This document shows, in pieces, positions 16,842 through 24,468 of a DNA stretch of 26,141 nt. A program made the translations under genes and the position numbers. Position 1 is the stretch's first letter. The number at the start of each line of letters is the position of its first letter. Where the stretch lies: contig JAQAZP010000032.1 of the NCBI GenBank assembly GCA_032127265.1, forward strand, positions 1 through 26,141, given 5' to 3'. This DNA comes from JAQAZP01 sp032127265. Its GTDB lineage: Bacteria; Acidobacteriota; JAQAZP01. The notes under the pieces are model-generated. The model saw only the letters and a list, made by a program, of their open reading frames with translations. It was not told where the DNA came from and ran no database searches.

Positions 16842-17315
16842 ATGGGCAAAGCCATCGAGCAGGGATCAATCGAGGTCGTCATCCCCAGCGACACCCGCTA
16901 CCTGCACATGGTGACCAATCTCACCCGCAGCGCCTCGCTGCTGGCCGGTTTCCCCAAGAAAACCTGCGAACAGATGGCCCTGGCGGTGGACGAGGCGGTG
17001 ACCAATGTGATCCGCCACTCCTATGACAACCAGTCCTGGCATGAGATCCAGATCGGCTTCACCCTCACCGCCGAAGCCCTGAAAATCGACATTCGCCACG
17101 GCGGCGTCCAGGTGGACCTTGCCGCAGTGGAAAAACCAGACCTGGAGAGATACATCGCCGAGCGGCGCCGCGGCGGACTGGGGCTGACGCTGATGCAGAA
17201 GCTGATGGACCGGGTGGAATTCGACCAGACCAACAGCCTGGAGCACGAGTGCTGCATGTGGAAATACCGCACGCCCCACGGATCCCCCGGCGCGAAACCG
17301 CAACCGGGCGATTGA
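16842..17315 (+). CDS. RsbW/SpoIIAB-like anti-sigma regulatory factor (HATPase_c_2)
   Basis: GHKL-fold serine kinase/anti-sigma protein expected to act on the preceding STAS protein. From ATG 16842 it has 157 residues. The N box ALAVDEAVTNVIRHSY (46-61) keeps E51 and N55, and the G2 region RRGGLGLTLMQKLMD (109-123) is intact. The G1 box, normally D-x-G, reads RHGGVQVD (85-92), so the adenine-contacting aspartate appears to be His86. ATP binding or kinase activity may be altered. The frame is open back to 16629, adding a very basic stretch that overlaps the STAS gene. I prefer the ATG at 16842, which has CAGGATC about 8 nt upstream and gives the usual family N-terminus. Its target sigma factor is not identifiable from the window. 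Confidence 0.88.
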   Translation: MGKAIEQGSIEVVIPSDTRYLHMVTNLTRSASLLAGFPKKTCEQMALAVDEAVTNVIRHSYDNQSWHEIQIGFTLTAEALKIDIRHGGVQVDLAAVEKPDLERYIAERRRGGLGLTLMQKLMDRVEFDQTNSLEHECCMWKYRTPHGSPGAKPQPGD

Positions 17316-17360
17316 CCAACCACTGCTGAACCTATCAGCCCGGACTGATCACGGACCGTG

Positions 17361-19208
17361 ATGAACACCCAGGAAAACAGACTTTCCGAACTCTGCCGCG
17401 ACCTGCTGGTCCGCATCGGTGAAACCGACACGCCGGGAGACGACGGCGGTCTGCACTCCAGACTGATGGCCATGATGTCGCGGCTGGAGTTCGCCGACAC
17501 GGTGAATTCCTCGCTGGACCTCGGCGAAATCCTTGATGTCTTCCTGCTCACCGCCATGGGCAAGATGCTGACCACCACCGGTGTGGTGCTGGTCCAGGAA
17601 CAGCCGGGCACGATGACCGTGAGCAGTTGCCGCGGACCGGGCGCCGCCCGGGTCAGGGGCCGGCAGGTCCGCATCCGGCGGCCCTTCAAGCGTCCGGTGC
17701 TGGCGCCCGCCGGGGACGCCGGGGCGCCGCGCGGCGGTCTGTCCGCCCTTTTTGCCGACCCGGCGCTCAAACCGCTGGGCCTGACCCTGCTGGTCCCGGT
17801 GTGGCACAAGGATAAATTCCTCGGTATGGCCGGCTTTGGCCGGCGGTTCACCGGACGGCCCTACGAAAAGGGCGACCTGCACTATCTCGCATCCCTCGCC
17901 TCCATCGCGGCCACCGCCATCGAGAACGGATTGGTCTACGAGGAGGTCCGCGGGCTGAACCGTGACCTGCAGCTGAAGATTCTCCAACTCTCCAGCCTCT
18001 TCGATGTCAGCCGGGAACTGGTCTCCTCCTTCGACCCGGAGGACATCCTCAAGGTGGCCGTGAACTCCCTGGTGGGCCAGACGGCGGTCAAACGCTGCCT
18101 CGTGCTCACCTGGTCCCCGGACGATGAGGCCGGCCTCACCGTTTCCCTGAAACGGGGGCTTCCCCTGGGAGAAAAAGAGAGGAAACAACTGGCCGGCGTC
18201 AATAGCGCCCCGCTGGGCCAGCTCAGCGGCGAGCACTGCGACCTGGCGGCCCTCCGCCGGCTGAGCCCCGCCCTGGCCAGGCTTCTCAGCCGCTGGGAGT
18301 TGGGCTGTTTTTTCCCCCTGCGCGCCAGCGGGCGGCAGCGTGACCTGCTGGCAGTGGGGAAAAAACTCACCGGCCAGCCGCTCAGCGGTAAGGACCGGGA
18401 GTTCGTCTCCACACTCTGCGCCCAGGCAGTGACCGCTATGGAGAACGCCCAGCTGCACACCCAGATGGTGGAGAAGGAGCGCCTGGAAAAAGAGCTCTCC
18501 ATCGCCCGCAATATCCAGGAGAGCCTGCTGCCGAGCACGGTGCCGGTGATGCAGGGTCTGGAGCTGGCCCAGGCCAGTATGCCCTGCTACGAAGTGGGCG
18601 GGGACTACCACGACTATATCGACTGCGGGGAGGGGCTCCTGGGGCTGGTGGTGGGGGACGTCACCGGCAAGAGCACACCGGCATCACTGGTGATGGCCTC
18701 GGTGCAGGCGTCCCTGCGCGCCCTGACCATGCAGCCCGGTCTGGCGCCGGCGGTGCTGATCAGCATGATCAACAACCTGCTCTTCCGCAGCACCGAGCCC
18801 AACCGCTTCGTCTCTTTCTTCTTCGGGGTGCTGGACCCCCGCTCGGGACAAATGGAATTTATCAATGCCGGCCACAACCCACCGATTCAGATCGGCTGCG
18901 ACGGGAGCGCCAGGGACCTGCTGGGCGGCGGCATGGTACTGGGGCTTTTCGAAAACGCCCCGTACCAAAGCCACGAAACGGTTCTCGCCCCCGGGGAACT
19001 GCTGCTGCTGTTCACCGACGGTCTGACCGAGGCGAACAATCCCGAGGAGGAGGAGTTCGGTGAAAAGCGGCTCAGCCAGACGGCCCACCGCCTGCGCCAC
19101 CTCGACGCCCCCCGGATCTGCCAGGGAATCCTCGACGAGGTGGCCCGGTTCCAGCGGGGGCTCAAACCTCACGACGACTTGACGCTGGTGGTGGTCAAAA
19201 AGAAGTGA
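17361..19208 (+). CDS. GAF-GAF-SpoIIE protein serine phosphatase
   Basis: Signal-regulated PP2C-type phosphatase, the RsbU/SpoIIE class, which would dephosphorylate the STAS protein and release the partner switch. The protein has about 615 residues. An N-terminal helical lead is followed by GAF 1 (about 38-195) and GAF 2 (about 210-365), a helical linker, and a SpoIIE domain (about 381-613). Metal-binding motifs are intact: EVGGDYHDYI (411-420), VVGDVTGKSTPASL (430-443), FTDGLTEANN (near 553) and HDDLTLVVV (near 604). No membrane helix or receiver domain is seen, so the input is probably a cytosolic ligand bound by a GAF domain. GTG 17358 is directly followed by ATG 17361, and either may start translation. 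Confidence 0.93.
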   Translation: MNTQENRLSELCRDLLVRIGETDTPGDDGGLHSRLMAMMSRLEFADTVNSSLDLGEILDVFLLTAMGKMLTTTGVVLVQEQPGTMTVSSCRGPGAARVRGRQVRIRRPFKRPVLAPAGDAGAPRGGLSALFADPALKPLGLTLLVPVWHKDKFLGMAGFGRRFTGRPYEKGDLHYLASLASIAATAIENGLVYEEVRGLNRDLQLKILQLSSLFDVSRELVSSFDPEDILKVAVNSLVGQTAVKRCLVLTWSPDDEAGLTVSLKRGLPLGEKERKQLAGVNSAPLGQLSGEHCDLAALRRLSPALARLLSRWELGCFFPLRASGRQRDLLAVGKKLTGQPLSGKDREFVSTLCAQAVTAMENAQLHTQMVEKERLEKELSIARNIQESLLPSTVPVMQGLELAQASMPCYEVGGDYHDYIDCGEGLLGLVVGDVTGKSTPASLVMASVQASLRALTMQPGLAPAVLISMINNLLFRSTEPNRFVSFFFGVLDPRSGQMEFINAGHNPPIQIGCDGSARDLLGGGMVLGLFENAPYQSHETVLAPGELLLLFTDGLTEANNPEEEEFGEKRLSQTAHRLRHLDAPRICQGILDEVARFQRGLKPHDDLTLVVVKKK

Positions 19209-19235
19209 ATCCGGGCGGCCCCCAGGAAATTCCAA

Positions 19236-19264
19236 TTGACTTTCCCGGGACACTGCCCTATACA
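19236..19264 (+). promoter_or_regulatory. Sigma-70 promoter of cysS
   Basis: TTGACT (19236-19241) and TATACA (19259-19264) are spaced by exactly 17 nt, about 65 nt ahead of the cysS ATG. A GC-rich CCCCC/GGGGG stem near 19276-19293 lies in the leader. Confidence 0.6.
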
Positions 19265-19329
19265 AGCATACTTTCCGCCCCCAGCGCGGGGGGCTGACCG
19301 CCAGGGACGGATGGAGGAGGATCACGCGG

Positions 19330-20775
19330 ATGCTCAGGTTGTATAACACCCTCAGCCGGAAAAAAGAAAATTTCGTGCCGCTGAATGACCAGCGGGTGGG
19401 GATGTATACCTGCGGGCCCACGGTGTACAACTATGCGCACATCGGCAATTTCCGAACCTACATCTTCGAGGACATTCTGCGCCGCTACCTGAAGTACAAG
19501 GGCTTCGACGTATTTCAGGTGATGAATATCACCGACATCGAAGACAAAATCATCCGCGACGCCAAGACGGCCGGTGTCACGATCGCGGAATTTACCGCAG
19601 GCTACACTGAATCATTTTTTGAAGACCTGGACTCGCTGAATATCGAGCGGGCTGAAGAATACCCCCGGGCCACCGACTGCGTGGATGACATGGTACGGAT
19701 CATCGAGCAGTTGCTCGAACGAGGCCACGCCTATCGCAGCGATGGGGGCATCTACTTTCGCATCAGCTCTTTCCCCGAATACGGACGGCTTTCCGGCGTG
19801 GACCCGACAGGGATCCAGGCCGGAGCACGGGTGGCCAGCGACGAGTACGAGAAAGAAGACGCACGGGACTTCGCCCTGTGGAAGGACCGGAAGGAGGGCG
19901 AACCCTGCTGGACCACCAGCCTGGGCGACGGCAGGCCCGGATGGCACATCGAGTGCTCGGCCATGAGCATGCGCTATCTCGGAGCGCATTTCGACATTCA
20001 TACCGGCGGGGTGGACAACATCTTCCCGCACCACGAGAACGAGATCGCCCAAAGCATCGGGGCCACCGGCGAGCGGTTTGCCAACTACTGGCTGCACAGC
20101 GAGCACCTGATCGTGGACGGGGAGAAGATGTCCAAATCCAGGGGCAACTTCTACACCCTGCGTGACCTCGCCGGACGGGGATTTTCACCGGTGGCCATCC
20201 GCTACCTGCTGCTTTCGGTTCACTACCGCAAGCAACTCAATTTCACCCTCGAGGGAATCAGCCACGCCGGGCAGGCCATCGGCAGGTTGCGCGATTTCCT
20301 CGAGCGGATGAGCGGCACCACCTACCCCGAAGGGGAGGACCGGGAACTGCACGCCGCCGCCGACCGGGGGCGGGAGGGGTTCGAATCGGCCCTCAATGAC
20401 GACCTGAACACCGCCGGTGCCCTGGGTGCCCTGTTCCAGATGGTTCGGGAAGGGAATACGGCCGCCGATGAAGGGCGGATGCGGCAGGCCAACGCCGATC
20501 AATTCGCCGCCGAAGCCCGGCGGATGGACAGTGTGCTGGGAGTCCTGGACCCGGCCGCCGCGGAGCAGAAATCTTCACTGGACAACAATCTGCAGCGGCT
20601 GGTCCTGGAACGGGCCGCTGCCCGGGCGGCAAAGGATTTCGCCAAGGCCGACATCATCCGGCAGGAGCTGCTCGATGCCGGGTACGAACTGGAAGACGTC
20701 CGGCGGGAGGACGGTTCCATGGGCACCAAGGTCTACTCGGTTGGTCACCCACGGCTGCTGGTCTGGACAGCCTGA
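19330..20775 (+). CDS. cysS: Cysteinyl-tRNA synthetase
   Basis: Class I synthetase charging tRNA-Cys. The 481-residue protein has CGPTVYNYAHIGN (28-40, the HIGH motif as HIGN) and EKMSKS (265-270, the KMSKS loop). The four zinc ligands fall at C28, C209, H234 and E238, the positions known for the E. coli enzyme, so catalysis and cysteine selectivity should be normal. The anticodon-binding C-terminal region contains RAAARAAKDFAKADIIRQEL near 436. GGAGGAGG precedes the ATG by about 11 nt. The gene has its own promoter and is probably monocistronic, with a 111-nt gap before the ECF sigma gene. Confidence 0.97.
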   Translation: MLRLYNTLSRKKENFVPLNDQRVGMYTCGPTVYNYAHIGNFRTYIFEDILRRYLKYKGFDVFQVMNITDIEDKIIRDAKTAGVTIAEFTAGYTESFFEDLDSLNIERAEEYPRATDCVDDMVRIIEQLLERGHAYRSDGGIYFRISSFPEYGRLSGVDPTGIQAGARVASDEYEKEDARDFALWKDRKEGEPCWTTSLGDGRPGWHIECSAMSMRYLGAHFDIHTGGVDNIFPHHENEIAQSIGATGERFANYWLHSEHLIVDGEKMSKSRGNFYTLRDLAGRGFSPVAIRYLLLSVHYRKQLNFTLEGISHAGQAIGRLRDFLERMSGTTYPEGEDRELHAAADRGREGFESALNDDLNTAGALGALFQMVREGNTAADEGRMRQANADQFAAEARRMDSVLGVLDPAAAEQKSSLDNNLQRLVLERAAARAAKDFAKADIIRQELLDAGYELEDVRREDGSMGTKVYSVGHPRLLVWTA

Positions 20776-20886
20776 GTCCGGCGGACCACAAAACGAATTA
20801 AACCACTCGTCTCGACGATTGTCCCATCATGTGAGCCATCCGGAAGAGTCGTGCTCCGGGGGACCAGGATCAGTAAGGAACAGCTC

Positions 20887-21438
20887 GTGGATGACAGCAT
20901 CCTGGTCGAACGTTTCCGCCACGGCGACGAAGGGGCCTTCAACCAACTGGTGGAGCGGCACAAGCGCGAGGCGTATTTCATCGCCCTGCGGCTGTGCAGA
21001 TCCCAGGAGGACGCCCGAGATCTGGCCCAGGACGCGTTTGTCCGCTGCTACCAGTCGATGGAGAATTTTCGCGGCGATTGCAGTTTCCGCACCTGGCTCT
21101 ACCGCATCGTGATCAACCTGAGCCTGAACTATCTCAAATCACCGCGGGTCAGCCGAAGAGTGGAGTTGCCGGAGGGCGCGATGGAAGCCGTGCCGAACGG
21201 CACGGCTGTCAACGGCCCGGCGGAAGCACTGCTGCGGCGTCAGCGCTTGGCACTGCTGAAAGAAGCCATCACCCGGCTGCCGGCAAAGCAGAAACAGACC
21301 CTGCTGCTCAAGGTGTATGGCGAACTGAAATACGAAGAGATCTCCGAGATCATGGGCTGCCCGGTGGGTACGGCAAAGGCCAACTTCTACCACGCGGTAA
21401 AACGCCTTCGGGAACTGATCGGCGACTCCGAGGGCTGA
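20887..21438 (+). CDS. ECF-family RNA polymerase sigma factor
   Basis: This is a group 4 (ECF) sigma factor of 183 residues from GTG 20887. Region 2 runs from LVERFRHGDEGAFNQLVERH near residue 6 through DLAQDAFVRCYQSMENFRG to FRTWLYRIVINLSLNYLK. Region 4 contains RLPAKQKQTLLLKVYGELKY then EEISEIMGCPVGTAKANFYH, a standard helix-turn-helix. The GTG at 20887 is favoured over the GTG at 20851 because AAGGA lies about 9 nt upstream and the product begins as most ECF factors do. Next is a membrane anti-sigma candidate and then a periplasmic Spy-like protein, so an envelope-stress circuit is likely. I found no convincing ECF-type autoregulatory promoter. Confidence 0.92.
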   Translation: MDDSILVERFRHGDEGAFNQLVERHKREAYFIALRLCRSQEDARDLAQDAFVRCYQSMENFRGDCSFRTWLYRIVINLSLNYLKSPRVSRRVELPEGAMEAVPNGTAVNGPAEALLRRQRLALLKEAITRLPAKQKQTLLLKVYGELKYEEISEIMGCPVGTAKANFYHAVKRLRELIGDSEG

Positions 21439-21474
21439 GCCCGGCGACGGGATACAATCCGGACAGGGACCGTC

Positions 21475-22167
21475 ATGGACCACAAACGATTCGAACTGCT
21501 GCTGCCCGATTTCATCGAGAATAATCTCACGGGCAGCGACCTGGCCAAGTTCAATGCCTGGCTCGAAGAACACCCCGAGGCCGGGGAAGAGGTGCAGAAG
21601 CTGCGCTCGCTGATCCTCGAAGTGTCCGACATCGATGTCCCGGACCCGGGGAGCGATTTCTGGAACCACTTCATCCCCGACCTGCGGACCCGGATTGACC
21701 AACAGTCGGATGAGGTGGGCCTGGCCGCACGGATGAGACGGGTGGTGCTGCGCCCGGCGCTTATCGGCTCCATGGCCCTGGCCACCGTGATTATCGCCCT
21801 GCTGGTGCTTTACTCCAACATGGGGCCGCGGGGTGAAGCGGTCATGGAGGCTCGCCGGGTCAATTCCCGGCTGGAGGCGGCCCTGCGCGGGGCCGAAGAC
21901 AGTACACTGGCCCAGCTGGAGGCCTATTTAGAACAAACGGACTCTGCCGCAGAGACGGAATCGCCGCTCTTCTCCCAGAGCCAGACTCTGAGCGCCGCCG
22001 ATTCGGATGCCGGAGCTGATGAGTGGATTGACAACTGGCTGACCCGGGAGGAAGATTGGCGGGCAGCCCTGGGCGGAGATGGAACATACCAGCTGCTGGG
22101 AGAACTGGAAACGGACGAACTGAACCGGCTGGCAGAGATGCTCCGGACCGAAATGACCGCCGGCTGA
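21475..22167 (+). CDS. Membrane anti-sigma factor candidate
   Basis: The 230-residue protein is assigned by position and architecture. An N-terminal cytosolic helical part (about 1-92) starts MDHKRFELLLPDFIENNLTG, resembling the sigma-binding domain of anti-sigma factors. One membrane helix follows (about 94-114), then a mostly acidic periplasmic tail rich in Glu, Asp and Ser. It lacks the HxxxCxxC motif of zinc anti-sigma factors and has no cysteine at all. The tail could sense envelope conditions or be a proteolysis target. It begins 36 nt after the ECF sigma stop with AGGGACCGTC upstream. Function is inferred from context, not from a recognised family. Confidence 0.7.
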   Translation: MDHKRFELLLPDFIENNLTGSDLAKFNAWLEEHPEAGEEVQKLRSLILEVSDIDVPDPGSDFWNHFIPDLRTRIDQQSDEVGLAARMRRVVLRPALIGSMALATVIIALLVLYSNMGPRGEAVMEARRVNSRLEAALRGAEDSTLAQLEAYLEQTDSAAETESPLFSQSQTLSAADSDAGADEWIDNWLTREEDWRAALGGDGTYQLLGELETDELNRLAEMLRTEMTAG

Positions 22168-22223
22168 TCCACGGGTTGCCCGGCCGCGGAAACAGGAAAC
22201 GATACCTTCCGGGGAAGGGGAAA

Positions 22224-22808
22224 ATGGCAATGACAAGGGGACGAGTGTTCATCACCGCAGCCGCGGCAGCCTTCCTGCTGGCCGGCCTCGTGTTCGGCCC
22301 GTCAGCGGCCCAAACGCAACAATCCGCACCCGAGAATCCGCCCCAGGCCAGTCCCCCGCCACCGGAGCACTTCGAACCACCCGAGGGCATACCTGAAGAG
22401 TTGCAGGAAACCATGCACCTCTACCTGGTTTTCAGGCTCACCGAAGAGTTGGAATTGAGCGACGAACAGGCGCTGAAAATCCTGCCGCTGATCAAGGAAC
22501 GGGAAAAGATCCGCTGGGAGTTCTTCCGGGCACAATCGGATCTGCAGCGCGAACTGGGACCAATGGTGGAGGATACGGAGATCAGCGAGGCCGAAATCGA
22601 AAACACCCTGACCGCCCTCCGGCAGGCGGAGCGCGAATTCCATCAGCGCGAGGACCAGTTGAACCTCGAGATCGCCGCCCTGCTTTCCACCCGGCAATAC
22701 GCGAAATTCGTCATCTTCCAGCAGCGGTTTCATAACGACATGCGCCAGCGCGTGAAACGGCTGCGCGGCATGGAACACCAGGGACGGCGGCACGACCGCC
22801 AGCAGTGA
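22224..22808 (+). CDS. Spy/CnrX-like periplasmic sensor protein
   Basis: Predicted periplasmic all-helical protein of 194 residues from ATG 22224, which follows a strong GGGGAAGGGG site. The N-terminus is a signal peptide (hydrophobic 9-25, cleavage likely after PSAA near 29). A Pro-rich linker (about 38-57) follows, then long amphipathic helices from 60 to about 185. The latter includes ELELSDEQALKILPLIKERE and RQYAKFVIFQQRFHNDMR, the pattern of Spy/CpxP/CnrX-type proteins. Those relatives act as chaperones or as metal or stress sensors that hold an anti-sigma system off. No obvious His/Cys metal cluster is visible. The upstream extension of the frame to 22056 overlaps the anti-sigma gene and is rejected. 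Confidence 0.72.
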   Translation: MAMTRGRVFITAAAAAFLLAGLVFGPSAAQTQQSAPENPPQASPPPPEHFEPPEGIPEELQETMHLYLVFRLTEELELSDEQALKILPLIKEREKIRWEFFRAQSDLQRELGPMVEDTEISEAEIENTLTALRQAEREFHQREDQLNLEIAALLSTRQYAKFVIFQQRFHNDMRQRVKRLRGMEHQGRRHDRQQ

Positions 22809-22823
22809 CCGATCCGCCAATCA

Positions 22824-23204
22824 ATGCCCGCTGACACACCACGCCAAACTCTCGGCCGCCGGGGGGAAGACCTGGCCGCCGATTTTCTTCGCCGGCAGGG
22901 CTACTCTATCCGGGAGACCAATGCCCGCAGCCGCCTGGGGGAGATCGACATCATCGCCGACACCCCGGGAGATGGAAAAAGTCTGCTGGTGTTCATCGAG
23001 GTCAAGACGCGCCGCGGCGCGGCCTTCGGCTCCCCGCTGGAGGCCGTGACCAAACGCAAGCAGCAGCGCTTGACCCGCCTGGCCCAGGCCTACCTCCAGC
23101 AGAACCCCGGGCTCAGCAAACGGGTCTGCCGCTTCGACGTCATCGGAATCGTCATCCCCCACGAGGAGGAACCCAGCATCGACCACATCCCGAATGCGTT
23201 CTGA
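22824..23204 (+). CDS. yraN: YraN family protein (UPF0102)
   Basis: The 126-residue protein belongs to the YraN family of small, uncharacterised proteins with a restriction-endonuclease-like fold. The diagnostic order is GRRGEDLAADFLRRQGY (11-27), then NARSRLGEIDIIA with the catalytic-type E/D, then VFIEVKTRRG (ExK) near 58, and VTKRKQQRLTRLAQAYL near 75. These match the PD-(D/E)xK pattern. No substrate is established. The ribosome-binding site is weak. It lies 15 nt after the Spy-like gene and may be the last gene of that transcript. Confidence 0.93.
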   Translation: MPADTPRQTLGRRGEDLAADFLRRQGYSIRETNARSRLGEIDIIADTPGDGKSLLVFIEVKTRRGAAFGSPLEAVTKRKQQRLTRLAQAYLQQNPGLSKRVCRFDVIGIVIPHEEEPSIDHIPNAF

Positions 23205-23209
23205 AGGCA

Positions 23210-23228
23210 GGTGACGGTCACCCGTTTT
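23210..23228 (+). terminator. Possible terminator after yraN
   Basis: GGTGA/TCACC forms a short 5-bp stem with a 3-nt loop (23210-23222), followed by CGTTTT. It is just past the yraN stop. The stem is short, so termination efficiency is doubtful. Confidence 0.35.
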
Positions 23229-23249
23229 CAGAATATCGGGTTGGATCAG

Positions 23250-23580
23250 TACTCCCGTCTTCGCTCACGGGTCTCGAGGTGCGGGCAGGGTATCCATCCC
23301 CTCCTCGCTTCAGGTCTCGGGTTCACGCAAGGGTTGTCGTTTTTCCCCTCGACAGGCGCTCGGAGGGGATGGATACCCTGCCCGTCTGCCCCTTGCTCCG
23401 AATGCACACTCGGCCCAAGACCTCGGGTAACAGGGCGGGACGGTATCTCCGTCTGAGCGAAATGTCGAGAAGTCTTTGACAGGTTGATGTGAACTCGAGA
23501 CCCGTGAGCGAAGACGGAGATACCGTCCCGCCCTGATAATGAGATCCGAAGCGAGGAAGGGATGGATACCCCGCCCTGTT
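23250..23580. repeat. Cluster of inverted and direct ~40-nt repeat units
   Basis: The 391-bp gap between yraN and the YcgN-like gene has no credible gene but is packed with related repeats. Perfect inverted pairs are 23255-23278 with 23494-23517 (24 nt), 23283-23304 with 23362-23383 (22 nt), and 23432-23454 with 23512-23534 (23 nt). A further imperfect copy of the second pair lies at 23555-23576 (20 of 22 matches). The copies combine into a unit with a consensus-like core GAGACCCG, then AGCGARGA, GGATACC and CCGCCCTG. It occurs at least five times in mixed orientation. It looks like a REP-type palindromic element cluster. No transposase is present. Confidence 0.8.
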
Positions 23581-23595
23581 ACTCCGAATGACCTG

Positions 23596-24051
23596 TTAAA
23601 GGTCCTGGCTGAGGATGATGTGATCCTCGAGGATCTGGTCCGGGGCGTCGGCCTTGGCGATGGCCAGCCCGCGCACCGAGATGCCCGCCCGGTGCACGGA
23701 ATCGGGGTCGCCGGAGACCAGCGGGTGCCACTGGTGGAGCGGTTGCCCCTCATGGATCAAGCGGTAGGCACAGGTCACCGGCAGCCAGCGGAAGTTCCGC
23801 CCCAGGTCGGGGGTCAACTGGAGACAGTCCGGGACCAGGTGGGCCCGGCGACCGTAGTCGGTGCAGCGGCACTGCTCCAGTTCAAGCAGCTGGCAGGCCA
23901 CCCGGGTGAAGTAGAGCCTGCCCGCCCGGGCGTCCTCCAGTTTCTCCAGACAGCAGCGGGCGCAGCCATCACAGAGCGCTTCCCACTGCTCGCGGGTCAT
24001 TTCGGCCAGCGGCGTTGTTTCCCAGAATGACCTGGAGCCGGTGCCGCTCAC
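23596..24051 (-). CDS. YcgN-like cysteine-cluster protein (UPF0260)
   Basis: The 151-residue protein belongs to the YcgN/UPF0260 group of cysteine-rich proteins. It has CDGCARCC (27-34), then C53, CRC at 61-63, C76 and C94 (PVTCAYRL), a spacing typical of the family and suggestive of metal or Fe-S binding. No activity is established. The start is GTG 24051, and the GTGA overlaps the cupin stop by 4 nt, so translation is probably coupled. The C-terminal SGDPDSVHRAGISVRG segment is well conserved in the family as I recall it. Confidence 0.88.
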   Translation of the reverse strand: MSGTGSRSFWETTPLAEMTREQWEALCDGCARCCLEKLEDARAGRLYFTRVACQLLELEQCRCTDYGRRAHLVPDCLQLTPDLGRNFRWLPVTCAYRLIHEGQPLHQWHPLVSGDPDSVHRAGISVRGLAIAKADAPDQILEDHIILSQDL

Positions 24052-24398
24052 TCGAACTCCCGGGGAACCAGACAGATCATGACCAGCGGTTCCTCCGCTG
24101 AACCGTTGCGGTACTGGTGCAGTTCGTCGGGCAGCACCAGCGCAAAATCGCCGGTGGCCAGTGACCGCTGGTTTCCCTCTTCGTCCAGCAGAAATCCGCT
24201 GCCGCGGATAATGTAGTTGAGGTGCTCGTAGGGGTGCCGGTGGTGCGGGGTGTAGCCGTCCGGTTCGATGGTGAAAACCCGCAGGGCCATCAGCGGTGAA
24301 CCGTCCCCGCCGGCAATTGGCACCTGCTTGCAGGCACCCGAGGCCCCCGCCATCACCACCTTCTGTTGTTCCACGTCACCGAGGCTGACGATTTTCAT
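24048..24398 (-). CDS. Small cupin-domain protein
   Basis: Single-domain cupin of 116 residues. Motif 1 is GYTPHHRHPYEHLNYIIRG, giving two His of HxH plus the Glu, and motif 2 is GDFALVLPDELHQYRN with the fourth His. The full 3-His/1-Glu metal site is therefore present. Substrate is unknown; many such proteins are dioxygenases, isomerases or small-molecule sensors. AAGAGGAAA lies directly before ATG 24398. It overlaps the downstream YcgN-like gene by 4 nt and is divergent from the GH57 gene across 70 nt. Confidence 0.9.
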   Translation of the reverse strand: MKIVSLGDVEQQKVVMAGASGACKQVPIAGGDGSPLMALRVFTIEPDGYTPHHRHPYEHLNYIIRGSGFLLDEEGNQRSLATGDFALVLPDELHQYRNGSAEEPLVMICLVPREFE

Positions 24399-24433
24399 TT
24401 TTCCTCTTCAGCATGGCGGCCGAGGTGCCGTCT

Positions 24434-24441
24434 GATAGAAT
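24434..24441 (+). promoter_or_regulatory. Possible extended -10 of the GH57 gene
   Basis: TG at 24433-24434, one base, then TAGAAT (24436-24441) forms an extended -10 box 28 nt before the GH57 ATG. No convincing -35 is seen. Confidence 0.35.
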
Positions 24442-24468
24442 ACCGCACCCAGGAGGACATGACTGTCG

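Noticed and set aside
19265..19329. T-box or other riboswitch ahead of cysS
   Set aside because: The leader is only about 60 nt with a single GC-rich stem. There is no T-box sequence or terminator.
23250..23580. CRISPR array
   Set aside because: The repeats are in both orientations, irregularly spaced and overlapping, with no constant spacer length and no cas genes.
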